Positions 27,495 through 35,812 of a DNA stretch of 64,000 nt are shown here, piece by piece. The stretch lies in the NCBI GenBank assembly GCA_017940005.1, contig JAGAZO010000005.1, positions 48,225 to 112,224 on the forward strand, in the 5' to 3' direction. Each line of letters opens with the position of its first letter. Positions within the stretch are counted from its first letter, which is position 1. Made by a program: the position numbers and the translations under genes. The stretch comes from Treponema sp. (GTDB lineage Bacteria; Spirochaetota; Spirochaetia; Treponematales; Treponemataceae). Under the pieces are notes generated by a model, which was not told the DNA's origin, did no database searches, and saw nothing but the letters and a program-made list of their open reading frames with translations.

Positions 27495-28646
27495 ATGATG
27501 ATTTCGACGCGTATGGAGAATCTGCGCCCGTATGTGCCTGGCGAACAGCCGAGCGACAAGTCGTATATCAAGCTCAACGCAAACGAAAATCCGTACAGTC
27601 AGTGCGACAGCGTTGTTTCCGCCGTGTGCAATTTTGTTCGCGCGCATCCTCAAAAGCTCAGCTTGTATCCCGACCCAGATTCGACGCTGCTCAAAAACGC
27701 TGTTGCCGCTATGCTCAATCGCACGGGCGGGGTGCTTTCGCGCGCGCAATGCTGCGGTGCGCAGTGCACACCGTCTTCGCAAGATGCGCTTCCGTTTGCC
27801 GTAACGCCTGAAATGATTTACTGTGGCAACGGCAGCGACGAGGTGCTCTCGTTTTTGTTTTACGCGTTTTTCGATTCTTCTGCGCGCCTCGTGCTGCCCG
27901 AATTCACGTACAGCTTTTATCCCGTGTATGCAGGCTTTTACAATATGCCGCTTGATGTAGTGCCACTTTACGACGATTTGCGCCTTGACGTGCAGGAGAT
28001 GAGCGCGCGCGCAAAGCGCAATAATTCCGGCATGATATTTGCAAATCCGAATGCGCCAACGGGGCGCGCGCTCTCGCGTGATGAAGTGCGCGCCATGTTG
28101 CAACGCGCAAACAGCGACAAAGCATTTATTGTAGACGAAGCGTATGTTGATTTTGGCGGCGAAAGCTGCATTGCGCTGCTCAAAGAATTTCCTAATTTAA
28201 TAATTGTGCGCACGTTCAGCAAAAGCATGTGCGGGGCAGGGCTGCGGCTCGGCTACATTGTGGCATCTCCAGAAATCATCAAAACAGTGACGACGGTGAA
28301 AAATTCGTTCAATCACTTTCCAATAGATGCAGTTGCGCAAGTTGCAGGCGTTGCCGCGTGCGAAAATGATGCGTACTATTGCAGCTGCGCCAAAAAGATT
28401 TGCGCAGCGCGTGAAAAATTTTCTGCGTTTTTGCGCACGCGCGGGTGGGATGTTGTTCCGTCATCGGCAAACTTTGTGTTTGCAAGGAAAAAAGGCGTTG
28501 CGGGAAAGACAGCATATGAAACGATAAAATCGCGCGGCATTCTCGTGCGCCATTTTGCGACAAAAGGCATAGAAGACTATATACGCATTACAATTGGCAC
28601 GTCGGAGCAGATGGCTGCGCTGTGCAATGTTATGGAAACTCTGTGA
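27495..28646 (+). CDS. hisC: Histidinol-phosphate aminotransferase family (class I/II PLP enzyme)
   Basis: A 383-residue aminotransferase with the HisC-like opening LNANENPYSQCDSV, the substrate/PLP region YCGNGSDEVLSFLFYAF, IFANPNAPTGRALSRDEVRA, VDEAYVDFGGESC, and the PLP-binding lysine in VRTFSKSMCGAGLRLGY. No other his genes are nearby, so the true role could be a different amino acid transamination. The frame is open far upstream, but the ATG at 27495 fits both homology and promoter. The local sequence is more GC-rich (many GCGC words) than its left-hand neighbour. Confidence 0.85.
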   Translation: MMISTRMENLRPYVPGEQPSDKSYIKLNANENPYSQCDSVVSAVCNFVRAHPQKLSLYPDPDSTLLKNAVAAMLNRTGGVLSRAQCCGAQCTPSSQDALPFAVTPEMIYCGNGSDEVLSFLFYAFFDSSARLVLPEFTYSFYPVYAGFYNMPLDVVPLYDDLRLDVQEMSARAKRNNSGMIFANPNAPTGRALSRDEVRAMLQRANSDKAFIVDEAYVDFGGESCIALLKEFPNLIIVRTFSKSMCGAGLRLGYIVASPEIIKTVTTVKNSFNHFPIDAVAQVAGVAACENDAYYCSCAKKICAAREKFSAFLRTRGWDVVPSSANFVFARKKGVAGKTAYETIKSRGILVRHFATKGIEDYIRITIGTSEQMAALCNVMETL

Positions 28647-28725
28647 GGCGTGTTGAGGCAGTGCAGCTTTTGGAGATGATGTATGAACAACAACGCTGAA
28701 ATAGCGTGACTTTTATGGAGGACGT

Positions 28726-29418
28726 ATGAAATTTTTAGTTATTTCTGATTTGCACGGAAATATTCCCGTGCTTGAAAAACTCACCGACGAATTCAATGCG
28801 GCGGACGCTGTTTTGTTTGCAGGCGATTTTGCGCAGTTCGACCACACAGAGACAGGGCTTCCATCGCTTAAAGCGCTGTGCAAAATGCACGAAACGATTT
28901 TTGCAGTAATCGGAAATTGCGACGAGCCGGCTTTCCTTTCCGAGATTGAAGAAAAAGACATAAGCGTGGAAAAAACGCTTGTATTTCACAACGGGCTGTA
29001 TTTTGCAGGAAGCGGCGGCGCGAGCAAGTTTACCGGGAGCACGCCGAACGAGCGCACTGAAGAAGAGCTGCTTTCAGATTTTTCAATCGTTGCGAACACA
29101 AAAGACGGCGCAGACGAAGATGGTCATTGGCGGAATCTCATACTCATTTCGCATAATCCGCCAAAAGACACAAAATGCGATGCTGTGAACGCAGAGCTTC
29201 ACGCAGGTTCGCAGCAGTTGCGCTCGTTCATAGAAGCTGTTTCCCCGCTCGCGGTGATTACCGGTCACATCCACGAAGCCGCCGCAATCGATAAAATTAA
29301 TAATTCTGTGATTATCAATCCTGGTGCGCTGCTCGACGGCAGATACGCGGTCATGGAAGTTGAGAAAGTTGGAGATGCGTGGAGCGTTGCAAAAGCAGAA
29401 CTGCGGAGCGTGGGCTGA
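28726..29418 (+). CDS. Calcineurin-like metallophosphoesterase (YfcE/MJ0936-like)
   Basis: A 230-residue two-metal phosphodiesterase. Metal-ligand motifs are all present: D8 and H10 in VISDLHGNIP, LFAGDFAQFD, the GNCDEP motif replacing GNHD, LILISHNPP, and GHIHEA near the end. The ATG has a perfect GGAGG. The substrate (cyclic nucleotide, RNA, or phospho-protein) is unknown. It probably follows hisC in the same direction but has a 79-base gap. Confidence 0.85.
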   Translation: MKFLVISDLHGNIPVLEKLTDEFNAADAVLFAGDFAQFDHTETGLPSLKALCKMHETIFAVIGNCDEPAFLSEIEEKDISVEKTLVFHNGLYFAGSGGASKFTGSTPNERTEEELLSDFSIVANTKDGADEDGHWRNLILISHNPPKDTKCDAVNAELHAGSQQLRSFIEAVSPLAVITGHIHEAAAIDKINNSVIINPGALLDGRYAVMEVEKVGDAWSVAKAELRSVG

Positions 29419-29491
29419 TAATGACAGTAAACTCATCACGTGCGCGGTTGCGCTTTTGTCTGTATTGCAGCATGCGAGCGTGTACGGCTCG

Positions 29492-30547
29492 CTAAAAATC
29501 ATCTTGCGTAGACTCGGACGCTTCTTTTCGTTTGTATCGCCTATTTACAGCTCTGTTTGTGTAATGCACAACGGTGAAGAAAAAAATCATGAATGCATAT
29601 GCAATGCCAAGAAAGAGCGTGCTTATCGTTTTTTCCATGTGCGATATGATGTATACAACGCTGCACAGCAACATCTGCATAGCTACGAGTAAAATCATCG
29701 CCTGTACGCGCGTAAATCCAATGTTGAGCAGCTTGTGATGAAGATGTGCTCTGTCTGGCCGAAATATTGGATAGTGATCGCGTAACCGCCGCCAAATTGC
29801 AGCGATTGTGTCCATCATAGGGATTGATACGAGTACAAGCATGATAAGAAATTTGTTGTATTCGAGTGCCCCTGCAGAAAAATAGAGCGGCGCGCTCGCA
29901 ATCATAAATCCCATGAATTGGCTTCCTCCGTCGCCCATAAAAATCTTTGCAGGAGGCCAGTTGTAAACGAGGAAGCCAAAGAGCGCCGCTGCCAAGATAA
30001 AAAAGATACCTGCGAGTGGGTCGGAGAATGTGCGGAATAAAATGCCAAGCACCAGCATAGTAAGGAACGAAAGACTGCCGCAGAGCCCGTCGAGCCCATC
30101 GATAAGGTTATATGCGTTGATAATGCCGAGCATCCAACCGCTTGAGAGCGGAATGCTGAGCCAACGCGGAAGCACCCAATCAAAAATTTGTCTAAATTCG
30201 TAGCCGTTCAGTATGACGATAAGCGTAGCGATAATTTGTGCTGGCAGCTTATGCCGTGCTTTCATTTCATATACATCATCGAATATACCGAACACAAAGA
30301 TGATGAGGCTCGCTATAAAAATCGGAAAAATACGGGGAAAAGACATTTGGCGCAATGCAATTGAATAAACGAGTAGCCCGACGATATATGACGCTATGAT
30401 TCCTACACCGCCAAGTCGGGGAATGTTACCTGTATGAATCTTTCGCGCATTTACTGGATCGTATAGGCTGTAACGTTTACAAATTTTTATAATAATGGGA
30501 ATACTTAGTATACTTATAACCAGCGAAATCCCGATGGCCGTCCACAT
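29492..30547 (-). CDS. Undecaprenyl-phosphate sugar-1-phosphate transferase (WecA/TagO type)
   Basis: A 351-residue polytopic membrane enzyme that transfers HexNAc-1-phosphate from a UDP-sugar to undecaprenyl phosphate, starting glycan polymer synthesis. It has about ten to eleven hydrophobic segments and the family motifs: IPRLGGVGIIASY, the catalytic FGIFDDVYEMKARHKLPAQI, INAYNLIDGLDGLCG, IFMGDGGSQFMGF, and the His-rich DRAHLHHKLL. The length and last motif favour WecA/TagO over MraY. The start at 30547 is chosen because TATTTT lies seven bases upstream; a TTG at 30583 would extend it by 12 residues through the promoter. Confidence 0.88.
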   Translation of the reverse strand: MWTAIGISLVISILSIPIIIKICKRYSLYDPVNARKIHTGNIPRLGGVGIIASYIVGLLVYSIALRQMSFPRIFPIFIASLIIFVFGIFDDVYEMKARHKLPAQIIATLIVILNGYEFRQIFDWVLPRWLSIPLSSGWMLGIINAYNLIDGLDGLCGSLSFLTMLVLGILFRTFSDPLAGIFFILAAALFGFLVYNWPPAKIFMGDGGSQFMGFMIASAPLYFSAGALEYNKFLIMLVLVSIPMMDTIAAIWRRLRDHYPIFRPDRAHLHHKLLNIGFTRVQAMILLVAMQMLLCSVVYIISHMEKTISTLFLGIAYAFMIFFFTVVHYTNRAVNRRYKRKEASESTQDDF

Positions 30548-30554
30548 CGCAGTA

Positions 30555-30583
30555 AAAATACCATTTTTTATGATTATGTACAA
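30555..30583 (-). promoter_or_regulatory. Promoter of the WecA-type gene, leaderless type
   Basis: Minus strand: TTGTAC (30583-30578), 17-base spacer ending in TGG, TATTTT (30560-30555), seven bases, ATG at 30547. Confidence 0.45.
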
Positions 30584-30706
30584 TATGCTTTATGAGATTT
30601 TATATCTCATTGCTCTACGGTGAGGTTGGTAATTCATGCAGCAGATTGCATGTCTAGCACATGCAGTTGGAACGGGCATTGTGCCTGTTTGCATTTTTTT
30701 TAAGAC

Positions 30707-30736
30707 TGGACATGCTGAATTGCTTTTCTGTATATT
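30707..30736 (+). promoter_or_regulatory. Promoter of the Tp0751-like gene, leaderless type
   Basis: TGGACA (30707-30712), 18-base spacer, TATATT (30731-30736), six bases, ATG at 30743. Confidence 0.5.
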
Positions 30737-30742
30737 TATGAT

Positions 30743-32317
30743 ATGGCGTTGCAAGCAAAATCAAAGCAGAAGCTAAAAAATCAGATTAATAAAGGTATTC
30801 CAATCACGTTCATTGCGATTGCGATTGTAATCGCGGTACTTCTCATTGTGCGGGCAACATCGGATACATCTGATGCAAAAGCATTTTCACGCGCGCGTGT
30901 TGTAACGCCTGTTTCTCCTGGAAAAACTGGCGGTATGGCAAATGCAGATAGTGTCGCTTCTGGCAGCTCTGACATGGCTTTATTTGTGCCGCTCATGAAT
31001 ACCGAAACGCTCATAAATATTTTGTCGCTCGATATGAACAACGATATGGTAGAAGACCAAGTTGTTGCAGTACTCCGTGAGAATGTACCGCATCTTGTGC
31101 TTATAGTAGGCATCTATAATGCTGAGCGGAACACATACACGCGCGCTGCAGAAGTTGCAACAGCAGTTTCTCGCGTGCGTACATTTACATTTACTGGCAT
31201 TGATATGACAGGCGAGCATAAAAACGAGCTTGTCTATCAAGGGGTAAAAGATGATGGCACGAATATCATGGAAATTTTTATGGTAAAGGAGGAAAGAGCG
31301 CGTTTTGAGCTGCTAAAAATTGGCAGTTTTGAGTCAGATGGCACAATCTTTATTCAGCAAGATGACCGCTCGCTTTCGTACGAATTATCGCAGTCACGAG
31401 GCGCAAGTTTTCCCGTGTGGGTGTACAGCTCTGCGCAAGATGAAAGCGGCGGGGAAAATGCAAATCTGAGCCAAATCCAGACAGAGTACCGATGGAGTGA
31501 ACCTGAACAGCAGTATGTTGAGACGCGTCAAATCCGCGTGACAGGAAGCAGGATAGCAGCACAGGAGCTCGCGCGCATTCAGGACGGTACAGTAGACACG
31601 TTTGCAAATTTTCTGCACGGTTTGTGGTATAAAACGGCAAATGCGCAGGACAGTATACGATATGTGTTTTTTGATTATGCTTCAAAGGAAGTGATTTTCC
31701 TTCACGATGATACACAGGAAGTTTACTCATGGGAAGACAGCAATTTGCGCAGAGGCGGCATGTATATCATGACGACAAACGAGTCAATTACAAACATGCA
31801 GCGCCGCTGTGATATTTCTCTTGCAGGCATTGATGAAGTACGTATGCATATAATCGACGATGTGCGCATGATTATCAAAGAAAGCAATCTCTGGGACGGA
31901 AATTATCGCAAAATGTCAGGGCAAAGCCAGTTTGCTGAACCTGTGCGTTCGTCTTCTGTAGGACTTGCTGCCGAGCTAGCAAAATCTGCATGGGCAATAG
32001 ATAGCGGTTTCCGCATTTCATTTGCAAATGGTGCGTATGCGCTTGCCGACAATTCTATTTCAGACAGCGGTATATTCATTGTCGGCGCTGTATCTGGCAA
32101 AGATGTGATTCAATTTCGTTCATCGTCGCAAGGTTCTATTTTAGCAAATGCGTACGAGATACGTTTTGGAACTGTTGCGTTGTCGGCAAGCGCGCGTCGC
32201 TCTTCAGAGGCGCAAGTTGATTACAATACGCTGTACTTGGTGCCAGTGCGCCTTTCACCAGATGCTGTATATCCTGCAGAAGGGCGGACGCTCACGCTTA
32301 CGCGCGAAAGCGATTGA
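30743..32317 (+). CDS. Membrane-anchored protein with Tp0751 (pallilysin)-like C-terminal half
   Basis: A 524-residue protein with a basic N-terminus and one membrane helix (about residues 20-42), the rest presumably periplasmic. Residues about 290-395 can be aligned by eye with T. pallidum Tp0751 as I remember it: FLHGLWYKT with LLAGLWIQT, YVFFDYASKEVIF with LLFFDREHAEITF, and KESNLWDGNYRKM with GSTSMWDGQYTRY. The Tp0751 protease motif HEVIH corresponds to DEVRM here, so metalloprotease activity is not expected. The residues before this domain (NNDMVEDQVVAVL) form an unassigned beta-rich region. Laminin or host binding has been reported for Tp0751; whether that applies here is unknown. Confidence 0.7.
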   Translation: MALQAKSKQKLKNQINKGIPITFIAIAIVIAVLLIVRATSDTSDAKAFSRARVVTPVSPGKTGGMANADSVASGSSDMALFVPLMNTETLINILSLDMNNDMVEDQVVAVLRENVPHLVLIVGIYNAERNTYTRAAEVATAVSRVRTFTFTGIDMTGEHKNELVYQGVKDDGTNIMEIFMVKEERARFELLKIGSFESDGTIFIQQDDRSLSYELSQSRGASFPVWVYSSAQDESGGENANLSQIQTEYRWSEPEQQYVETRQIRVTGSRIAAQELARIQDGTVDTFANFLHGLWYKTANAQDSIRYVFFDYASKEVIFLHDDTQEVYSWEDSNLRRGGMYIMTTNESITNMQRRCDISLAGIDEVRMHIIDDVRMIIKESNLWDGNYRKMSGQSQFAEPVRSSSVGLAAELAKSAWAIDSGFRISFANGAYALADNSISDSGIFIVGAVSGKDVIQFRSSSQGSILANAYEIRFGTVALSASARRSSEAQVDYNTLYLVPVRLSPDAVYPAEGRTLTLTRESD

Positions 32318-32342
32318 CATTACTTCGGTGAATATATAATAT
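32314..32342 (+). promoter_or_regulatory. alaS promoter, leaderless type
   Basis: Perfect TTGACA (32314-32319) overlapping the upstream stop, 17-base spacer, TAATAT (32337-32342), seven bases, ATG at 32350. Confidence 0.6.
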
Positions 32343-32349
32343 GAAATTT

Positions 32350-34158
32350 ATGACGGCAGATGAACTTCGTTCAAAATTTATCACGTTTTTTAAAAGCAAG
32401 GGGCACGCGGAAATAAGCGGGCAGTCGCTCATTCCAGACAATGACCCCACAGTGCTTTTTACTACTGCGGGAATGCAGCCGCTCGTTCCGTATCTTTCAG
32501 GGCAGGCACACCCAGCCGGCACGCGCCTTGTAGACTACCAAAAATGCGTGCGTACTGGCGACATTGAATCTGTTGGAGACGCTGCCCATCTTACGTTTTT
32601 TGAGATGCTCGGCAACTGGTCGCTCGGCGACTACTTTAAAAAAGAATCGATTGCGTGGAGCTACGAGTTTCTCACCGGCAAGGAGTGGCTCGCGATTGCG
32701 CCAGAAAAACTTTCTGTTACTGTGTTTGAAGGCGAAGAAGGCATTCCGCGCGACGAAGAGGCGGCAAGCTTTTGGCAAAGTCACGGTATCCCAAAAGAGC
32801 GCATTTACTATTTGCCGCGCAGCGACAACTGGTGGGGACCTGCAGGGTTCACCGGACCGTGCGGTCCAGATACAGAAATTTTTTACGACACGGGAAAGCC
32901 TGCATGCAGCAACGATTGTAGACCTGGCTGCTCGTGCGGAAAATACGTAGAAATCTGGAACAATGTGTTTATGCAGTACAACAAAACTGCTGACGGCGCA
33001 TTCGTGCCGCTTTTGCGCAAATGCGTGGACACTGGCATGGGCGTTGAGCGCACGGTGGCAATGCTTAATGGCATGAAGTCAGTGTACGAAACAGATGTAT
33101 TTGTTCCCATCATCAACGTTATTGAATCGCTTTCAGGCAAAAAATATGGCAGCGATGAAAGCATTGACAGCTCTATCCGCATAATTGCCGACCACGTGCG
33201 CACGGCGGTGTTCATTCTTGGGGATAAAAAAGCGGTAACGCCGAGCAACGTAGGAGCAGGCTACATTTTGCGACGCATTATCAGGCGGGCGGTCAGGCAC
33301 GGGCGCAAAATAGGTATTGAAGGCGCGTTCCTTGCAAAACCTGCCGACGCCATCATCGACGAGTACGTGCAAGCATATCCCGAATTTACGGGCAAAAAAT
33401 CATTCGTGCAAGAGCAGCTCACGGCAGAAGAAAATAAATTTCTCGACACGCTCAAAAAGGGCGAAGCAGAATTTGCAAAACTGCTTCCCAACCTGTTGAA
33501 AAATCCACAAAAAGTGATTCCCGGACGCGTTGCCTTTAGATTATACGACACGTTCGGCTTTCCGATTGAGCTTACCGAAGAGCTTGGGCGCGAAAACGGC
33601 ATGACAGTCGATATTGCAGGCTTTGCAGCGGAAGAGAAAAAGCATCAGGAGGAGTCGCGCAGCTTGAGCGCAGGCGCATTTAAAAGCGGACTTGGCGACC
33701 ACTCGGAAGTTTCCACAAAATATCACACGGCGACGCATTTGCTGCACCAGGCGCTCGCAGATGTGCTGGGGCCGGAAGTGGCGCAAAAAGGCTCGAACAT
33801 TACGCCTGAACGCTTGCGTTTTGATTTTTCGTTTTCGCGTGCCATGACAAAAGACGAAATCAAAAAAGTGGAAGACATCGTAAACGAGCAAATTAAACGC
33901 GATTTGCCAGTTTCCATGAAAGAGATGACAGTTGAGGAGGCAAAGCAACTTGGTGCGCGTGCGCTTTTCACTGACAAGTACGGCGAGCGCGTCAAAGTGT
34001 ATTCGATAGGCGATTACAGCAGGGAAGTGTGCGCAGGTCCGCATGTGCAGCACACTGCGCAGATAGGCGCTTTTAAGATTACGAAAGAGCAGTCCTCTTC
34101 GGCGGGCGTGCGAAGGATCCGCGCAGAAATTTCTGGCGGGCTTCCACTTGAAACGTAA
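32350..34158 (+). CDS. alaS: Alanyl-tRNA synthetase, short form
   Basis: Charges tRNA-Ala. It starts MTADELRSKFITFFKSKGHA and contains the class II core (TLFTTAGMQPLVPYL-like region, GDYFKKESIAWSYEFLTG, NVFMQYNK, DTGMGVERTVAMLNG), then the editing domain with HTATHLLHQAL and CAGPHVQHT. It ends at 602 residues right after the editing domain, lacking the C-terminal oligomerisation (C-Ala) domain of about 270 residues seen in E. coli; this short form occurs in spirochaetes. An ATG at 32341 is in frame but lies inside the -10 box, so 32350 is taken as start. Confidence 0.93.
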   Translation: MTADELRSKFITFFKSKGHAEISGQSLIPDNDPTVLFTTAGMQPLVPYLSGQAHPAGTRLVDYQKCVRTGDIESVGDAAHLTFFEMLGNWSLGDYFKKESIAWSYEFLTGKEWLAIAPEKLSVTVFEGEEGIPRDEEAASFWQSHGIPKERIYYLPRSDNWWGPAGFTGPCGPDTEIFYDTGKPACSNDCRPGCSCGKYVEIWNNVFMQYNKTADGAFVPLLRKCVDTGMGVERTVAMLNGMKSVYETDVFVPIINVIESLSGKKYGSDESIDSSIRIIADHVRTAVFILGDKKAVTPSNVGAGYILRRIIRRAVRHGRKIGIEGAFLAKPADAIIDEYVQAYPEFTGKKSFVQEQLTAEENKFLDTLKKGEAEFAKLLPNLLKNPQKVIPGRVAFRLYDTFGFPIELTEELGRENGMTVDIAGFAAEEKKHQEESRSLSAGAFKSGLGDHSEVSTKYHTATHLLHQALADVLGPEVAQKGSNITPERLRFDFSFSRAMTKDEIKKVEDIVNEQIKRDLPVSMKEMTVEEAKQLGARALFTDKYGERVKVYSIGDYSREVCAGPHVQHTAQIGAFKITKEQSSSAGVRRIRAEISGGLPLET

Positions 34159-34283
34159 TGGCGCGGCTGTTTGGAAGCATAGGCTTCCGATTGAAACGTG
34201 CGGAAAAACGGGGCGAGTTTTACAAACGCTCTGTAACGCAAAAACGCAAAATTTGTTATTAGATACGTAACAAGGGTGATTTT

Positions 34284-35366
34284 ATGAAAATGAAACATTG
34301 TACATTTGTCAGCATGATGATGTTTGCGGCTGCCGCGGTATTTGCGCAGTCAGATTTACAAGTGCTTGCAGTAGTCAAACTGAATAAAAGCGAGTCTATC
34401 ACCGTGCGACAGTTGAAAACGCGCGTCGGCGTGTATGAGAAACAAGCTGGCAAAGTGCTCACGGTAGACGAGCGCAAGCAGACACTCGACGCGCTCATTT
34501 ACGAAAAACTCGTAACACAGGCAGCGCAGAAAGCTGGCCTCTCTATTGCTGACAGTCAAGTTAATCAATATTTTCTTCAGTCAATGTCGCAGATGGTGGG
34601 CAAACAGGTAAACGAACAGGAGCTCAACACAATCGTGCGTCAAGAGACAAAGATGTCACTTGACGAATTTATGAAGCAGCAGGCAGGCATGTCTGTAGCA
34701 GAGTATAAGGAATACCTCAAAGCACAGCTTACGGCGCAACAGTATATTGTGTCACAGCGGCAGAATGAGTTGCAGGACATTACACCAACAGATGAAGAAA
34801 TTCGCACCTTTTATGAAATTCACAAGACAAATTTTGTATGGAGCGACATGCTACGCCTCTTTCTCGTTTATGTTCCAAAAGGTAATGCTTCTGTCGATGC
34901 AAAAGCAAAAGCTGCGGAATTACTCGCAAGCTATAAAAATAAAAAGAATACGCGCGATCAAATTGCTGCACAGTCGAATGCGGCAAATTCCGGCTTTCAA
35001 GCAGGCGAAATATTAATCAATAAAACGGAAAGCAGCGCCATTCAACTTGGTGTGCCATATCGTGTGCTCATCGATTTGTTTTCGCAAAATGTAGGCTTTA
35101 TTTCCGAAGTACAGGACAACGAAACGAACTGCCAATTCTATTCAGTCATTGAAAAATACGATGCAAAAATGCTTGCGTTGAGCGATATAGTGCAGCCTGG
35201 CACTACAGTCACCGTGTACGAATACATACGACAGAATCTCGGACAGCAAAAGCAGATGGAGTATTTACAAAAAGCTGCCGACGAGATTTCAAAATCGCTT
35301 GACACGAGCGGCAATGTTGAACGCAAAAAGACAGGTGCAGATTTAGACAAACTCTTGAGTTGGTAA
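34284..35366 (+). CDS. Periplasmic SurA-like chaperone/prolyl isomerase-type protein
   Basis: A 360-residue exported protein with a cleavable signal peptide (MMMFAAAAVFAQ, cut after AQ). The helical part (VDERKQTLDALIYEKLVTQA, then the repeated LDEFMKQQAGMSVAEYKEYL) matches the SurA N-terminal domain. The C-terminal half may be a degenerate parvulin domain, since the classical parvulin motifs are not clear. Its position between alaS and nusB matches Tpn39b (Tp1016) of T. pallidum as I recall. It probably escorts outer-membrane proteins. Confidence 0.78.
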   Translation: MKMKHCTFVSMMMFAAAAVFAQSDLQVLAVVKLNKSESITVRQLKTRVGVYEKQAGKVLTVDERKQTLDALIYEKLVTQAAQKAGLSIADSQVNQYFLQSMSQMVGKQVNEQELNTIVRQETKMSLDEFMKQQAGMSVAEYKEYLKAQLTAQQYIVSQRQNELQDITPTDEEIRTFYEIHKTNFVWSDMLRLFLVYVPKGNASVDAKAKAAELLASYKNKKNTRDQIAAQSNAANSGFQAGEILINKTESSAIQLGVPYRVLIDLFSQNVGFISEVQDNETNCQFYSVIEKYDAKMLALSDIVQPGTTVTVYEYIRQNLGQQKQMEYLQKAADEISKSLDTSGNVERKKTGADLDKLLSW

Positions 35367-35380
35367 CGGGAGATTGATTT

Positions 35381-35812
35381 GTGTCGCGCAGAAAAGGCAG
35401 GGTGCTCGCGTTTCAAATGTTATATGCCTATGAAGTGGGGCATGTGCCATTAGAACAGTTACTTCAATTTTCATGGGTAGGCAAAGATGGCGTTGCGGCA
35501 GAAAATAGAGAACGTGAGGAGTATGTCTTTGCTCGATTTCTCGTAAACGGTGTACTGGAGCATTTGCCAGAGATTGACGAAAACATTAAAAAATATCTTG
35601 CAGAAAATTGGAATTTTGATCGCATCAGCAAAGTATCGCTTTCGATTTTACGCATGAGCGCATATTCAATTTTGTATCAGCGCGATATAAGCGTTTTGAT
35701 AATAATCGACGAAGCAATACAGATTGCAAAAGAATTTGGCGATAATGACGCGTTCAGATTTATCAATGCTGTGCTCGATAAAATATATAAGGCGGCTCGG
35801 AATGGTACGTGA
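35381..35812 (+). CDS. nusB: Transcription antitermination protein NusB
   Basis: A 143-residue all-helical RNA-binding protein of the antitermination complex on rRNA operons. It starts SRRKGRVLAFQMLYAYEVGH, has WNFDRISKVSLSILRMSAYS, and ends with IIDEAIQIAKEFGDNDAFRF INAVLDKI, all typical. The start codon is GTG with GGGAG eight bases upstream. It overlaps the TPR lipoprotein gene by 11 bases. Confidence 0.93.
   Translation: MSRRKGRVLAFQMLYAYEVGHVPLEQLLQFSWVGKDGVAAENREREEYVFARFLVNGVLEHLPEIDENIKKYLAENWNFDRISKVSLSILRMSAYSILYQRDISVLIIIDEAIQIAKEFGDNDAFRFINAVLDKIYKAARNGT

Noticed and set aside
31800..31880. Zinc-protease active site in the Tp0751-like protein
   Set aside because: The aligned position reads DEVRM, not HExxH.
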